A DNA stretch of 64,000 nucleotides. Origin: Plantibacter flavus. Its GTDB lineage: Bacteria > Actinomycetota > Actinomycetes > Actinomycetales > Microbacteriaceae. The stretch's first letter is position 1. Each line of letters opens with the position of its first letter. The notes beneath the pieces are model-generated. The model made no database searches and was not told the DNA's origin. It worked only from the letters and a program-made list of their open reading frames with translations. Of the stretch, positions 8,304 through 18,111 are shown in pieces. The position numbers were made by a program, and so were the translations under genes. Location of the stretch: NCBI RefSeq assembly GCF_900177615.1, contig NZ_FXAP01000005.1:186001-250000 (forward strand), in the 5' to 3' direction.

Positions 8304-10040
8304 ATGCCCGCGAAGCCGATCGGAGAACGGACTCCCCCGTCCGGCCCGTCGGCGTCGGGTGACACCGCCTCGGCGCCCGGTCTCGCTGACACCGGGCCCA
8401 CGAGAACGGGCCCGCACGCGGTCGAGGTCCCACGACGCGTCGGCCGGATGACCGGCTACAGCGCCTTCCCACAGCTGCTCTTCGGCCTGGCGGTCGTCGC
8501 GATCCTCTTCGCCACGCTCCTGTTCCAGGGCGTCGACGACAACTCCGTCCTGTTCTACATCGGGGTGATCCTGGCGTTCATCGCGACGGCGCTCGCGCCG
8601 ATCGTGCCCTGGCACCAGGTTCCGCGACTCCTCATCGCCCTCCCGATCCTCGACATCATCGCCATCGCGCTCATCCGGCAAGGCGAGCCCCTGATCGGCG
8701 CGGGACTCCTCTGGGTCTTCCCGACCATCTGGATGGCGACGGCCTTCGGCCTCGCAGGTGCCGTGACCGCCATCGTGCTCGTCTGCACGTCCAGCTGGTC
8801 ATCCCTGGCGATGACCCCGGGGGACATCACCATCGCCAATCTGCCGGCGCTCGTCATCCTGCCGACGGTCCTCGCGTTCGTGGCCGTCTCCACCGCGATG
8901 ACGGCGAAGCGGACGGAGGCGCAGCGCGTGCTGCTGAACAAGCAGGCCGGCCAGCTCGAGACCGCCCTGGGGCGCGCCCAGGACCAGGAGAGCCGCCTCG
9001 CGGAGATCCTGAACGCCGTGAACTTCGGCGTCGTCCGCTTCGACCGCATCGGAGCCCGGGCGATGGTCAACCGGTTCCAGACGCGGCTGCAGGACGAGGT
9101 CGGCGAGCTGTCCGACGTCAATCCCGCCCTCCCGGTGTGGGCCGAGGACGGACTGACCCTCCTCCAGCCGCAGGACAAGCCGTACATCCGCGCACGTCGT
9201 GGTGAGGAGTTCGAGAACCTCACGGTGTGGCTCGGCGCCCCCGGCACCGAGCGGATCGCCCTCGCCCTCACCTCCCGCCGCCTCTACGACCACGAGGGCG
9301 GCTACGACGGCACGGTGCTCGTCTCGCGCAACGTCACGAGCGAGATCAACGCGATCCGCGCCAGGGACGACCTCGTGGCCTCCGTCTCGCACGAGCTCCG
9401 GACGCCGCTGACGTCGATCCTCGGGTACCTCGACCTCGCGCTCGACGACCCGGGGCTCCCACCGCGGGTCGCGAAGCAGCTCACGATCGCCCAGACGAAC
9501 GGCGATCGGCTCCTCGAACTCATCGCGGACATCCTCGCCGCCTCCCGCGACGTGAACCGGACCATGGTGCTCGAACGCTCCGAGTGCGAGCTCCGGGAGA
9601 TCGTCGACCGCTCGGTCGAGTCGTTGGCGCACGTGGCCGCCGAACGGAGCATCACCATCGTGCGCCACGACGAGGAGGCCGTGCCGCTGTTCGCCGACCC
9701 GTTCCGCCTCCGCCAGGTCGTCGACAATCTGCTCTCGAACGGCATCAAGTACAACCGGGACGGCGGCGAGCTGAGCGTCGGTGTCACCTCGGAGGGCGAC
9801 ACCGCCTGGGTCATCGTGCGGGACACCGGCATCGGCATCTCCGAGGAGGACCAACCGAAGCTCTTCGAACGGTTCTTCCGCTCCGACCTCGTCCGCAACT
9901 CCACGGTGCACGGCAGCGGCCTCGGCCTCGCGATCAGTCGGGACATCGTCCGCCTGCACGGCGGCGACCTCACCGTCCACAGTGTGCTCGGTGAGGGCAC
10001 GACCGCGGTCGTCCGTATTCCGAGAGGCGGGACCGAATGA
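8304..10040 (+). CDS. Membrane histidine kinase with PAS-like domain
   Basis: 578 residues. A Pro/Ser/Thr-rich N-terminal tail of about 50 residues is followed by about six membrane helices (about 53-75, 81-103, 106-124, 128-142, 143-162, 180-200), a short coiled coil (203-235), a PAS-like segment (235-345) and a HisKA domain with the phospho-accepting His at 363 in SVSHELRTPL. The HATPase domain has an N box (NLLSNGIKYN), a G1 box (DTGIGI) and a G2 box (GSGLGLAIS). It is expected to signal at the inner membrane. It overlaps the next gene by four bases (ATGA), which places it in one operon with the degenerate-GGDEF protein. The OmpR-type regulator at 14002-14955 is a possible partner. Confidence 0.9.
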   Translation: MPAKPIGERTPPSGPSASGDTASAPGLADTGPTRTGPHAVEVPRRVGRMTGYSAFPQLLFGLAVVAILFATLLFQGVDDNSVLFYIGVILAFIATALAPIVPWHQVPRLLIALPILDIIAIALIRQGEPLIGAGLLWVFPTIWMATAFGLAGAVTAIVLVCTSSWSSLAMTPGDITIANLPALVILPTVLAFVAVSTAMTAKRTEAQRVLLNKQAGQLETALGRAQDQESRLAEILNAVNFGVVRFDRIGARAMVNRFQTRLQDEVGELSDVNPALPVWAEDGLTLLQPQDKPYIRARRGEEFENLTVWLGAPGTERIALALTSRRLYDHEGGYDGTVLVSRNVTSEINAIRARDDLVASVSHELRTPLTSILGYLDLALDDPGLPPRVAKQLTIAQTNGDRLLELIADILAASRDVNRTMVLERSECELREIVDRSVESLAHVAAERSITIVRHDEEAVPLFADPFRLRQVVDNLLSNGIKYNRDGGELSVGVTSEGDTAWVIVRDTGIGISEEDQPKLFERFFRSDLVRNSTVHGSGLGLAISRDIVRLHGGDLTVHSVLGEGTTAVVRIPRGGTE

Positions 10041-11209
10041 TCTTCGACAGCCAGACCGTCGCGGTGATCAACGCGCTCGTGATCTTCGTCTGCGGCGCGA
10101 CGTTCATCGTCAACACCTTCATGCGGAAGGACGACGCGAGCGGGCGGGTGTGGTCCGTGTCCTACATGGCCGGGATGTTCACCAGCTTCTCCTACGTCGT
10201 CAGCGCCCTCAGCCAGGGGGCCTGGTGGGCGATAGCCGCCGGGAACGGTGGATACGTGCTGAGCATCGCCGCCCTGTGGTCCGGCGCACGGCTCTTCAAC
10301 GGCAAATCGAGTCTGCTCTGGGTCTCGCTCATCGGGACGGCGGTCACGATCGTCGCCGCGCTCGCCGCCGGGCCCTCGGGAGGGCCCTGGGCGGGCGCGC
10401 CCGCGACGTTCCTGTGCATCGCCCTCTTCGCGGGCCTCGGCACCGGTGAGACGCTCGTCGGTGCGATGCGGGACAACCCGACCACCCGTGGCTTCACCAT
10501 CGTGCTCGGCATCGCGTCCCTGTTCTTCGCCGCTCGGCTGATCGCACTCCTCGTGGAGGGGCCGGACGGTTCGTTGTTCACGACGCTCTTCGGGACCGTG
10601 GCCGCCTCACTGCTGCTCATCGCGCTCCTCATCGTCGCGACCGTGGTGCTCTCCGTCCTGCGGGCCGAGCGCGCCGCACCCGCCAGCCGGCGGCACGGGA
10701 GCATCGTCGCGTACACGGGTGACGACGTCCTCCTCCAGGAATCCTTCGTCCGGATCGTCGACGACTGGCTGGAACGGGCCAACTTCCATGACGAGCAGCT
10801 CGCGATCCTCCACGTCCGGCTCGACGACCTCGATGAGATGAAGACGGCGTTCGGAGCGGCGTTCAGCAGCGAGGTCGCCGCGGGGTTCATCTCCTCGGTC
10901 CGTCGGTACGGTCCGACGCTCTCCGACATCGGCGAGGACGGCGCCGGGTGTCTCCTGATCGCGACACCCGCGGTGGACGCCGACGTCGCGCTCCAGGCGG
11001 CCAAGGGCATCCAGGACGGCCTGCTCGACCACCCTGTCGAGACCACACCGCGCCTGCGCCCGACGGCCAGCATCGGGATCGCTCTGACCGACTACCTCGG
11101 GTACGACGTCGCCGTCCTCACGCGTGCCGCCAGCGACGCCAGCCTGCGTGCCGCAGCGGCCGGCGGGAACCGCACGGTCCTCGCCTCGTCGGCGCCGACG
11201 GGCCGCTGA
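10037..11209 (+). CDS. Membrane protein with degenerate GGDEF domain
   Basis: 390 residues. About six membrane helices fill residues 6-207, followed by a cytosolic domain (about 225-385) with the outline of a diguanylate cyclase. The sequence VRLDDLDEMK resembles the DxDxFK metal/substrate strand, and TASIGIALTD plus LTRAASDASLRAAAAGGNR match the C-terminal half of the fold. The signature, however, reads GEDGA (299-303) where GGDEF is needed, so the active-site acid pair is missing and synthesis of c-di-GMP is not expected. It may act as a nucleotide- or partner-binding domain. The ATG overlaps the kinase stop, which suggests a joint signalling role. The domain call is by hand and needs a profile search. 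Confidence 0.72.
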   Translation: MIFDSQTVAVINALVIFVCGATFIVNTFMRKDDASGRVWSVSYMAGMFTSFSYVVSALSQGAWWAIAAGNGGYVLSIAALWSGARLFNGKSSLLWVSLIGTAVTIVAALAAGPSGGPWAGAPATFLCIALFAGLGTGETLVGAMRDNPTTRGFTIVLGIASLFFAARLIALLVEGPDGSLFTTLFGTVAASLLLIALLIVATVVLSVLRAERAAPASRRHGSIVAYTGDDVLLQESFVRIVDDWLERANFHDEQLAILHVRLDDLDEMKTAFGAAFSSEVAAGFISSVRRYGPTLSDIGEDGAGCLLIATPAVDADVALQAAKGIQDGLLDHPVETTPRLRPTASIGIALTDYLGYDVAVLTRAASDASLRAAAAGGNRTVLASSAPTGR

Positions 11210-11228
11210 CGGATCGGATCGAGCTCGG

Positions 11229-11867
11229 TCAGGCCTGCGGGGCGATCGCGATCGTGAGGGTGTCCACCGCAGTCTGCTTCGCATACTCGGCGGACGTCGG
11301 CGTCGCCTGCACCAGCAGCTCGTAGGTGATCGTCAAGGTGACGCCGGTCGCGGCGCTGTCCACCTCGGGGAGGACGAACGTCTGGCTGTAGCTGTACGGC
11401 GCCTTGATGAGGTACCCCGGTGCCACCGTCGACTGGTCGGTGAACGGCGCAGGCGACTCCAGCTGCCCCTTCGGCCCGTGGACCGTCGTGGTGAGCGTCA
11501 CCCGCGACAGGTAGAGCGCCTGGAGGTCGTCGGGGTTGAGCACACCGCTGAGCGAGAAGCTCACCGGCTTGTTGACGTCCGCGGTCCACGCGTCCATCGA
11601 CAGGGTGGACCAGTAGTCGACCGTGAGGGTGGCGGAGCCCGCCGTGAGCGTGTGCTTGGCACTCCCGCTCGCGAGTTCGTTGGTGATCGCACTCACCGTC
11701 GGCCTCGGCGTCTTCGACACGCGCGGCGAGCTGGTCGGCTGCGCGCCCGGCTCCTCCCACGGAGGCGTCCCGCAGGCGCTCAGCCCGAGGACGATCGCCG
11801 CGGCGGTCACAGCCTGGAGGGCGTGCCTGACGTGCCGGTTCCGGACCGGGCTTGGGTGGTTCGACAT
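11229..11867 (-). CDS. Putative lipoprotein of unknown function
   Basis: 212 residues. The N-terminus has a basic stretch, a hydrophobic run (AVTAAAIVLGL) and a lipobox LSAC with the lipidated Cys at about residue 31, so the protein should be anchored to the outer face of the membrane. A Pro/Ser/Thr-rich spacer follows, then a beta-rich domain of about 150 residues that I do not recognise. ATG 11867 is preceded by AGGAG. The gene lies convergent with the GGDEF-like gene (19 bp between stops) and divergent from the glycosyltransferase gene. Its place inside the polysaccharide locus suggests a role at the cell surface, without proof. Confidence 0.7.
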   Translation of the reverse strand: MSNHPSPVRNRHVRHALQAVTAAAIVLGLSACGTPPWEEPGAQPTSSPRVSKTPRPTVSAITNELASGSAKHTLTAGSATLTVDYWSTLSMDAWTADVNKPVSFSLSGVLNPDDLQALYLSRVTLTTTVHGPKGQLESPAPFTDQSTVAPGYLIKAPYSYSQTFVLPEVDSAATGVTLTITYELLVQATPTSAEYAKQTAVDTLTIAIAPQA

Positions 11868-12066
11868 GAGGCTCCTGGCGGGTGTCGGAGGGATGATCGA
11901 GTGACCCTCGAGGGTCCGCATGACCCACGAACTGGGGCCAGCGCGAATCTTGAGGAAATCCTGAGCCGACGCTATCGCATTCACGCGCGAAAGCCGCGCC
12001 CAACGCGGCAGAGTTGCAACTGCAGCGCGACCCGCTGCACTCGACCCACTCGGAACAGGACCCCTG

Positions 12067-13563
12067 ATGTCAGAACTCGAAGCGCGACCGGACAGCTCTC
12101 GGCCCAACGCCCAGCAGCCTGACCCTCGGTACATTCAGACGCAGCCGCTTCTCGCGCCCGAACTTGAAGCGTACGCCAACGAATTCATCGACTCGGTCAA
12201 CTCGCTCCCCGAGTACCGCGCGACCATCGGGTGCATCATCCCCGCCTACAACGAGGAGGAGTCGCTGCCGGCAGTGCTCGCGTCCCTCCTCGAGCAGACG
12301 CGGATGCCCGACGTGATCCACGTGGTCATCAACAACACCACGGACCGGTCGGTCGACGTCGCCGCGCCCTACGCCGGCCCGCACTCCCGGGTCGACGAGG
12401 ACGGCTACGAGCAGTTCACCGAGGTGTTCATCCACGACATCGGGAAGAACCCCGACAAGAAGGTGGGCGCGCTCAACTACGGCTTCACGCTCGTCGAGGG
12501 CTACGACTACCTGCTCGGAGTCGACGGTGACACGGTCGCCGACCCGACCGCGATCGAGTCGCTCGAAGCCGAGATCGTCTCGGACAGTCGCATCGGCGGC
12601 ATCTCCGCGATCTTCTCGATCGACGACGAGCCGTTCAAGAAGCAGCTCGTCCCGGCGTTCCTCATCGCCGGCCAGCGCACGCAGTTCGCCGCGTTCAACA
12701 TGCAGAACATGCTCCGAGGCCGCAACATGGCCGTGCTCGGCGGACAGTACTCGATCTTCTCGGTCCAAGCCCTGCGCGACGCCATGGAGCAGAACCACCA
12801 GTCCACCCCGTGGGTCAAGGACTCCGAGGTGGAGGACTCGCTCCTGTCGCTGCAGATCAAGAGCGCCGGCTACCTCACGAAGATCAGCGCCCGCGCCCGC
12901 GCCGACGTCGGTGGGATGACCACCGTCCGGTCGCTCGACGCCCAGCAGGTCAAGTGGAACTACGGCGCGATCGAGCTCATGTGGCCCGGCCAGCGCGGCG
13001 ACACCAAGGGGCAGCCGCTCCACCCGAACCTCCGACTGCGGTGGCTCGAGAACGCGGAGATGCTCCTCAACATGGTCACGCGCATCCTCTTCGTCGTGCT
13101 GCTCGCCGGCTCGCTGTCGATCCACGCGTTCGTGTTCAGCCCGGTGTGGCTCATCCCACCGCTGATCGCCATCTTCCTCAACCTGCGCATCGCGCTGTCG
13201 ATGAAGAAGCGGAACGTGCGCGACATCCTCTTCGCGGTCCTCATCTTCCCGGCCGAGTTCTACATGTGGATCCGCATGGGCCACTTCATCCGTGCGTGGT
13301 CGAAGTTCGCCTCGAACAAGAAGGTCGACAACTGGGCCGAGCAGGCGAAGGCCGAACGAGGCTCGGGCAACGCGCACCTCGCACCACTCCTGTTCGTCCT
13401 CGCCGCCATCATCGCGATCGTCGCCGCTTGGACCCAGCTCTCCCCCGTCGTCCAGTCCACGATCCTCTGGGCGGGCTGGCCGGTCCTCGGGGTCATCACC
13501 GTGCTGCAGACACTCAGCATGTTCGGCAAGCTCATCCGTCGTCAGCGCGGCTACCGGGTGTGA
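12067..13563 (+). CDS. Processive family 2 glycosyltransferase, membrane polysaccharide synthase
   Basis: 498 residues. A GT2 catalytic domain (about 50-310) carries the nucleotide-sugar strand IIPAYNEE (58-64), the metal-binding DGD (153-155), the catalytic-base motif EVED (254-257) and QQVKW (293-297), close to the Q/RxxRW motif of processive synthases. About four membrane helices follow (336-356, 358-378, 388-405, 431-450), with more hydrophobic sequence to 488. This layout fits cellulose, chitin, hyaluronan or PgaC-like synthases, which polymerise and export a beta-linked polysaccharide through the membrane. The N-terminal 45 residues are extra and polar. The GTGA overlap with the next gene couples it to the HPt-like protein, and a GH6 glucanase is nearby, which favours a beta-1,4-glucan product. 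The polymer itself is inference. Confidence 0.85.
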   Translation: MSELEARPDSSRPNAQQPDPRYIQTQPLLAPELEAYANEFIDSVNSLPEYRATIGCIIPAYNEEESLPAVLASLLEQTRMPDVIHVVINNTTDRSVDVAAPYAGPHSRVDEDGYEQFTEVFIHDIGKNPDKKVGALNYGFTLVEGYDYLLGVDGDTVADPTAIESLEAEIVSDSRIGGISAIFSIDDEPFKKQLVPAFLIAGQRTQFAAFNMQNMLRGRNMAVLGGQYSIFSVQALRDAMEQNHQSTPWVKDSEVEDSLLSLQIKSAGYLTKISARARADVGGMTTVRSLDAQQVKWNYGAIELMWPGQRGDTKGQPLHPNLRLRWLENAEMLLNMVTRILFVVLLAGSLSIHAFVFSPVWLIPPLIAIFLNLRIALSMKKRNVRDILFAVLIFPAEFYMWIRMGHFIRAWSKFASNKKVDNWAEQAKAERGSGNAHLAPLLFVLAAIIAIVAAWTQLSPVVQSTILWAGWPVLGVITVLQTLSMFGKLIRRQRGYRV

Positions 13564-13937
13564 CCTCCCCCGACCCGGGCACGGTCGACGCCGACGAACT
13601 GCGCAGGTTGCTCCGAGAACTCTCGGGCGACCTGCGCAGTCGTCGTCGGTTCGTCCAGACCTATGTCGAGATGTGGCCGACTCGTCTGGCGCGTCTGGGA
13701 GCGGCACTCGACGCCGACGACACCGACGAGTCCAAGGTCGTCCTCCTCAGCATCCGCTCCTCCAGCGTGATGCTGGGCGTCGTCGGGGTGGCCGGACTGG
13801 CGAGTGCCGGTCTCCAGGCGATCGAGCTGGGGCGTCTCGAACGCGCGCGCGAGATCCACACCGCCCTTCAGGAGGTCGGCCGTCGCAGCTGCGAGCGGCT
13901 GCTCGAACTCGACGCGGCGGACGCTGCGGAATCCTGA
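13560..13937 (+). CDS. HPt-like four-helix protein lacking the phospho-accepting histidine
   Basis: 125 residues, predicted all-helical. The GTG start overlaps the synthase stop by four bases. Residues 63-73 (LSIRSSSVMLG) match the HPt helix motif HSxKGSSAxLG, but Leu63 stands where the phosphorylated His should be, and Arg66 replaces the usual Lys. The following helix pair (GLASAGLQAIELGRLERA) also fits an HPt fold. If the fold is right, it cannot carry phosphate in the usual way and may instead bind a receiver or the synthase. Recognition rests on a short motif, so a general helical protein remains possible. Confidence 0.6.
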   Translation: MTSPDPGTVDADELRRLLRELSGDLRSRRRFVQTYVEMWPTRLARLGAALDADDTDESKVVLLSIRSSSVMLGVVGVAGLASAGLQAIELGRLERAREIHTALQEVGRRSCERLLELDAADAAES

Positions 13938-14001
13938 GTTCCGACCGCCAGGCGTCGTTCATCGCCGACGAGGCTCCGTCGCGGTCGCGACCGCGGCGGT
14001 C

Positions 14002-14955
<954 letters not shown>

Positions 14956-15010
14956 GATGCCCCTACCCGTTCCACCCGTCAGCGACGTGCCGGATGTGGC
15001 CGTTCCCGAC

Positions 15011-16072
15011 TCACCACGCGCTGAATCCCTTGGCCAGTTGCACGGCCTGCTCCGGCCACCATACCCCAGCAAGGGGGCCACCGTTGCACGCTCCGTCGCT
15101 CTCGCCGGGGGCTTTCACCCAGAGGTTCGCGTCGAGGTGTTCGGCCCGCGCGGTGAGGGGCTGCTGCCCCACCGTCCGGCCGGACGGGTTGCACCATTCG
15201 CCGTTCGAGCCGCTGCCGTTCCGAGAGGTGTCGATCACGTAGTGGGCGCCGTCGAGGAGGCCGCTCAGTTCCTCCGCATAGGCGATCTCGTCCTCGGTCG
15301 TGTTGTAGTTGGAGACGTTGGTGGCGAAGCCCGTGGCGTCGGCGACACCGGCCTCCCGGAGGAGCTCGGCCATCTCGGCGGGCGGTCGCCAGTCGGAGTG
15401 TCCGCCGTCGAGGTACACGGGGACGGATGCGTCCGCGAACTGCTCGGTCGCGGCTGCCAGTTGCCGCATCCGCGCGGTGCGGTCACCGCAGTCCGGCGCG
15501 AGCGCGACGGCATCCGGTTCGAGGATGACGGCGACGCGGTGATCCGCGAGGGCGGCGACGATCTCGGCGACCCAGTCCTGGTACTCGTCGCTCGACAACC
15601 CACCGGCGGACTGGTTGCCGCAGTCCCGCTCCGGGATGCCGTAGACCGTGAAGACCGGCATGGAACCGGAGCGCTCGGCGGACCGGACGACCTCGGAGAC
15701 GGTGTTCCGGACGGTTGCGATCGGGTAGCGCTCCGGCACGAGCCAGATCGCGGTCGGCTCCGCTGCGAGCCGCTCCGCCGCTGCGAGCTGTTGGGCGACG
15801 TCGCTCGGGTCGCCGTTCGAACCGCCGCTCGTCCCGGCCGTGGCGGAACTCGTCGGTTCCTCGGCCGCGGCCGCCGGATCGGCCGCGGCGGCGCGGGCGG
15901 CCAGCGAGGACGGATCGACGTACAACTGCGCTCCGTCGAACGGACCGGCGGCGGCGTTCGGGACGCGGCTCACGAGCGACACCGCGAGCGCACCGCCGGC
16001 GAGGAGGACGGCGACGACGCCGAGGGCGACGGCCGTCCGGGTACGTCGTCGGTCGCGGGGCGTTCTCGGCAC
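15011..16072 (-). CDS. Glycoside hydrolase family 6 (endoglucanase-type), membrane anchored
   Basis: 353 residues. One membrane helix (14-35) after a basic N-terminus makes it a signal anchor or uncleaved signal. A Ser/Gly/Ala-rich spacer (65-90) interrupts the start of the catalytic domain. GH6 landmarks are all visible: the N-terminal YVDPSS, GIPERDC with the likely catalytic acid D150, ILEPDAVA (184-190), YLDGGHSDW (220-228), NVSNYN, DTSRNG, and WVKAPGESDG with the likely base D326. The family cleaves beta-1,4-glucan with inversion. The GTG start is fixed by AGGAGG at 16077-16082 (complement). Beside a GT2 synthase it resembles the Streptomyces cslA/cslZ pairing, where a GH6 enzyme processes the glucan made by the synthase. 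Confidence 0.88.
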   Translation of the reverse strand: MPRTPRDRRRTRTAVALGVVAVLLAGGALAVSLVSRVPNAAAGPFDGAQLYVDPSSLAARAAAADPAAAAEEPTSSATAGTSGGSNGDPSDVAQQLAAAERLAAEPTAIWLVPERYPIATVRNTVSEVVRSAERSGSMPVFTVYGIPERDCGNQSAGGLSSDEYQDWVAEIVAALADHRVAVILEPDAVALAPDCGDRTARMRQLAAATEQFADASVPVYLDGGHSDWRPPAEMAELLREAGVADATGFATNVSNYNTTEDEIAYAEELSGLLDGAHYVIDTSRNGSGSNGEWCNPSGRTVGQQPLTARAEHLDANLWVKAPGESDGACNGGPLAGVWWPEQAVQLAKGFSAW

Positions 16073-16294
16073 GGATCCTCCTGCTTGGTCATCCGCAATT
16101 GTGCCCGACAAAGCCTCGCCACGGTGCCGATTCCCGTGAATCCGTGCCCCGAGTGGGGGACGGATTCGCTCAGTGGCCGCACGGACGGCCCGGGGACTCG
16201 CCGAGCTCCGCCAGCGACACGCCACTGGGACTGCACACCAAGGCCCCCACCGCAACGTTGTCCGGATCGCCGTGGCTCCCTACCCTTGATGATC

Positions 16295-16315
16295 GGGGCG
16301 ACGCAGGGTCGCCCC
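16295..16315. promoter_or_regulatory. Inverted repeat upstream of the BCCT transporter gene
   Basis: Perfect 8-bp arms (GGGGCGAC and GTCGCCCC) flank GCAGG, ending 20 bp before the GTG of the transporter gene. It lies in the 263-bp region shared with the divergent GH6 gene. It could be an operator for an osmotic regulator or a hairpin in the leader RNA; the sequence alone does not decide. Confidence 0.4.
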
Positions 16316-16335
16316 ACGGCCCGAGGAGCGCACAC

Positions 16336-18102
16336 GTGAGCACGAAGACCATTCCCACCTCCGACGCGGCGGCAGGTGACGCCCCCGCGAAGGTCATCCC
16401 CTGGGTGCTCGGGCCGGCCCTCGTGGTCATCCTCGGCGTCGCGCTGTTCTCGATCCTGCTCCCGAAGCAGGCCGAATCCGTCTTCAACGCCATCCAGTCC
16501 GGCATCATCGGTGGCCTCGGATGGTACTACGTCCTCCTCGTCGCCGGGTTCGTCATCGTGGCGATCGTCTTCGCCGTCTCGAAGTTCGGCGACATCAAGC
16601 TCGGCAAGGACGACGACGAACCGGAGTTCTCGCTCCTGTCCTGGTTCTCCATGCTGTTCGCCGCCGGGATGGGGATCGGTCTGGTCTTCTACGGTGTCGG
16701 TGAGCCACTCACACACTTCCTCGAGCCGCGCCCCGGGGTCACGGGCTCCCAGCAGTCGCTGGCCCAGCAGGCCATGAGTCAGACCTATCTCCACTGGGGA
16801 CTCCACGCCTGGTCGATCTACGCGGTCGTGGGTGTGGCGCTGGCGTACGCCGTCCATCGCAAGGGACGCCCGATGTCGATCCGGTGGTCGATCGAGCCGT
16901 TGCTCGGCAAGCGCGTGCAGGGCGGCTGGGGCAATGCGATCGACGCGATCGCCGTCATCGGGACCGTGTTCGGCGTCGCGACCTCGCTCGGACTCGGCGT
17001 CCTCCAGATCTCCGCAGGACTCGGGTACACGGGCATCGCCGAACCGAACATCGTCACGCAGGTCATCCTCATCCTCGTGATCACCGGTGTCACGATCTTC
17101 TCCCTCGTCTCCGGGGTGCACAAGGGTATGAAGTGGATCTCGAACACCAACCTCGTCCTCGCGGCGCTGCTGCTGTTCTTCGTCCTGTTCGCCGGCCCGA
17201 CGCTGTTCCTGTTGCGCGAGTGGGTGCAGTCGATGGGCGCGTACCTCCAGAACGTTGTCGGACTCACCTTCAACGTCTCCGCGTACCAGGGTGCTGCCGG
17301 CGAGGCCTGGCAGTCCTCGTGGACGACCTTCTACTGGGGCTGGTGGATGTCGTGGGCACCCTTCGTCGGCGTCTTCATCGCCCGTATCTCGAAGGGGCGC
17401 ACGGTGCGGCAGTTCGTGCTCGGTGTCCTGCTCGTCCCGACCCTCGTGACCTTCCTCTGGTTCGCCGTACTCGGGGGCACCGCCATCATGCAGTCGCTGG
17501 AGGGCCGTGACTTCAGCGGTGCGGACGGTCCCGTGGACCTCAACACCGCCCTGTTCAACATGCTCGCCGGCCTCCCCGGTGGATCGATCGCGACCGTCGG
17601 TGCCCTGCTGCTCATCCTCTTGTTCTTCGTGACCTCGGCCGACTCGGGATCACTCGTGATGGGCATGCTCACGACCGGCGGCACGGAGCCGCGGAACCGG
17701 GTTCGGATCGCTTGGGCGCTCGTGACGAGCCTCCTGGCCATCTCGCTGCTCATCGCGGGTGGTCTCGCGTCGATGCAGACGGCGGCCATCATCACGGCGC
17801 TCCCGTTCAGCGTCGTGATCATCCTCATGTGCATCTCGTCCTTCAAGGCGTTCGGTATCGAGGTGCGACGGGAGCAGCGGGCGAAGCGCCGCCTGTTCGC
17901 CGCCGAGCTCACCGAGAGCGTCTCAGCCGACGTGAGCGAACAGCTGTCCGATCAGGTCTCGGAGCAGGTCACGGAGCACTTCGGCACGATGACCGCCCAG
18001 CTCGACCTCCGGCAGCTCGCGTCCCCGGACACCCCGGGATCATCGGCCGCGTCCACGGACCCGCAGCAGCAGGACCCGGAGCAGCGCCGCTCGAAGGACT
18101 GA
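16336..18102 (+). CDS. BCCT family betaine/choline/carnitine transporter
   Basis: 588 residues with about twelve membrane helices. Family signatures are clear: GMGIGLVFYGVGEPL early in the protein and WTTFYWGWWMSWAPFVGVF with the tryptophan cluster in the middle, followed by ISKGRTVRQF. BCCT proteins import trimethylammonium or similar osmolytes with Na+ or H+. The cytosolic C-terminal tail (about 60 residues after the last helix, with VSEQLSDQVSEQ) could act in osmosensing, as it does in BetP. GTG 16336 follows GAGGAG at 16322-16327. The gene converges with the aldo/keto reductase gene, 9 bp between stops. Confidence 0.92.
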   Translation: MSTKTIPTSDAAAGDAPAKVIPWVLGPALVVILGVALFSILLPKQAESVFNAIQSGIIGGLGWYYVLLVAGFVIVAIVFAVSKFGDIKLGKDDDEPEFSLLSWFSMLFAAGMGIGLVFYGVGEPLTHFLEPRPGVTGSQQSLAQQAMSQTYLHWGLHAWSIYAVVGVALAYAVHRKGRPMSIRWSIEPLLGKRVQGGWGNAIDAIAVIGTVFGVATSLGLGVLQISAGLGYTGIAEPNIVTQVILILVITGVTIFSLVSGVHKGMKWISNTNLVLAALLLFFVLFAGPTLFLLREWVQSMGAYLQNVVGLTFNVSAYQGAAGEAWQSSWTTFYWGWWMSWAPFVGVFIARISKGRTVRQFVLGVLLVPTLVTFLWFAVLGGTAIMQSLEGRDFSGADGPVDLNTALFNMLAGLPGGSIATVGALLLILLFFVTSADSGSLVMGMLTTGGTEPRNRVRIAWALVTSLLAISLLIAGGLASMQTAAIITALPFSVVIILMCISSFKAFGIEVRREQRAKRRLFAAELTESVSADVSEQLSDQVSEQVTEHFGTMTAQLDLRQLASPDTPGSSAASTDPQQQDPEQRRSKD

Positions 18103-18111
18103 CCGCGCGGC

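Noticed and set aside
12070-13707. 545-codon minus-strand frame opposite the GT2 gene
   Set aside because: Shadow of a gene with complete GT2 motifs; the translation is Asp/Arg/Val-rich noise.
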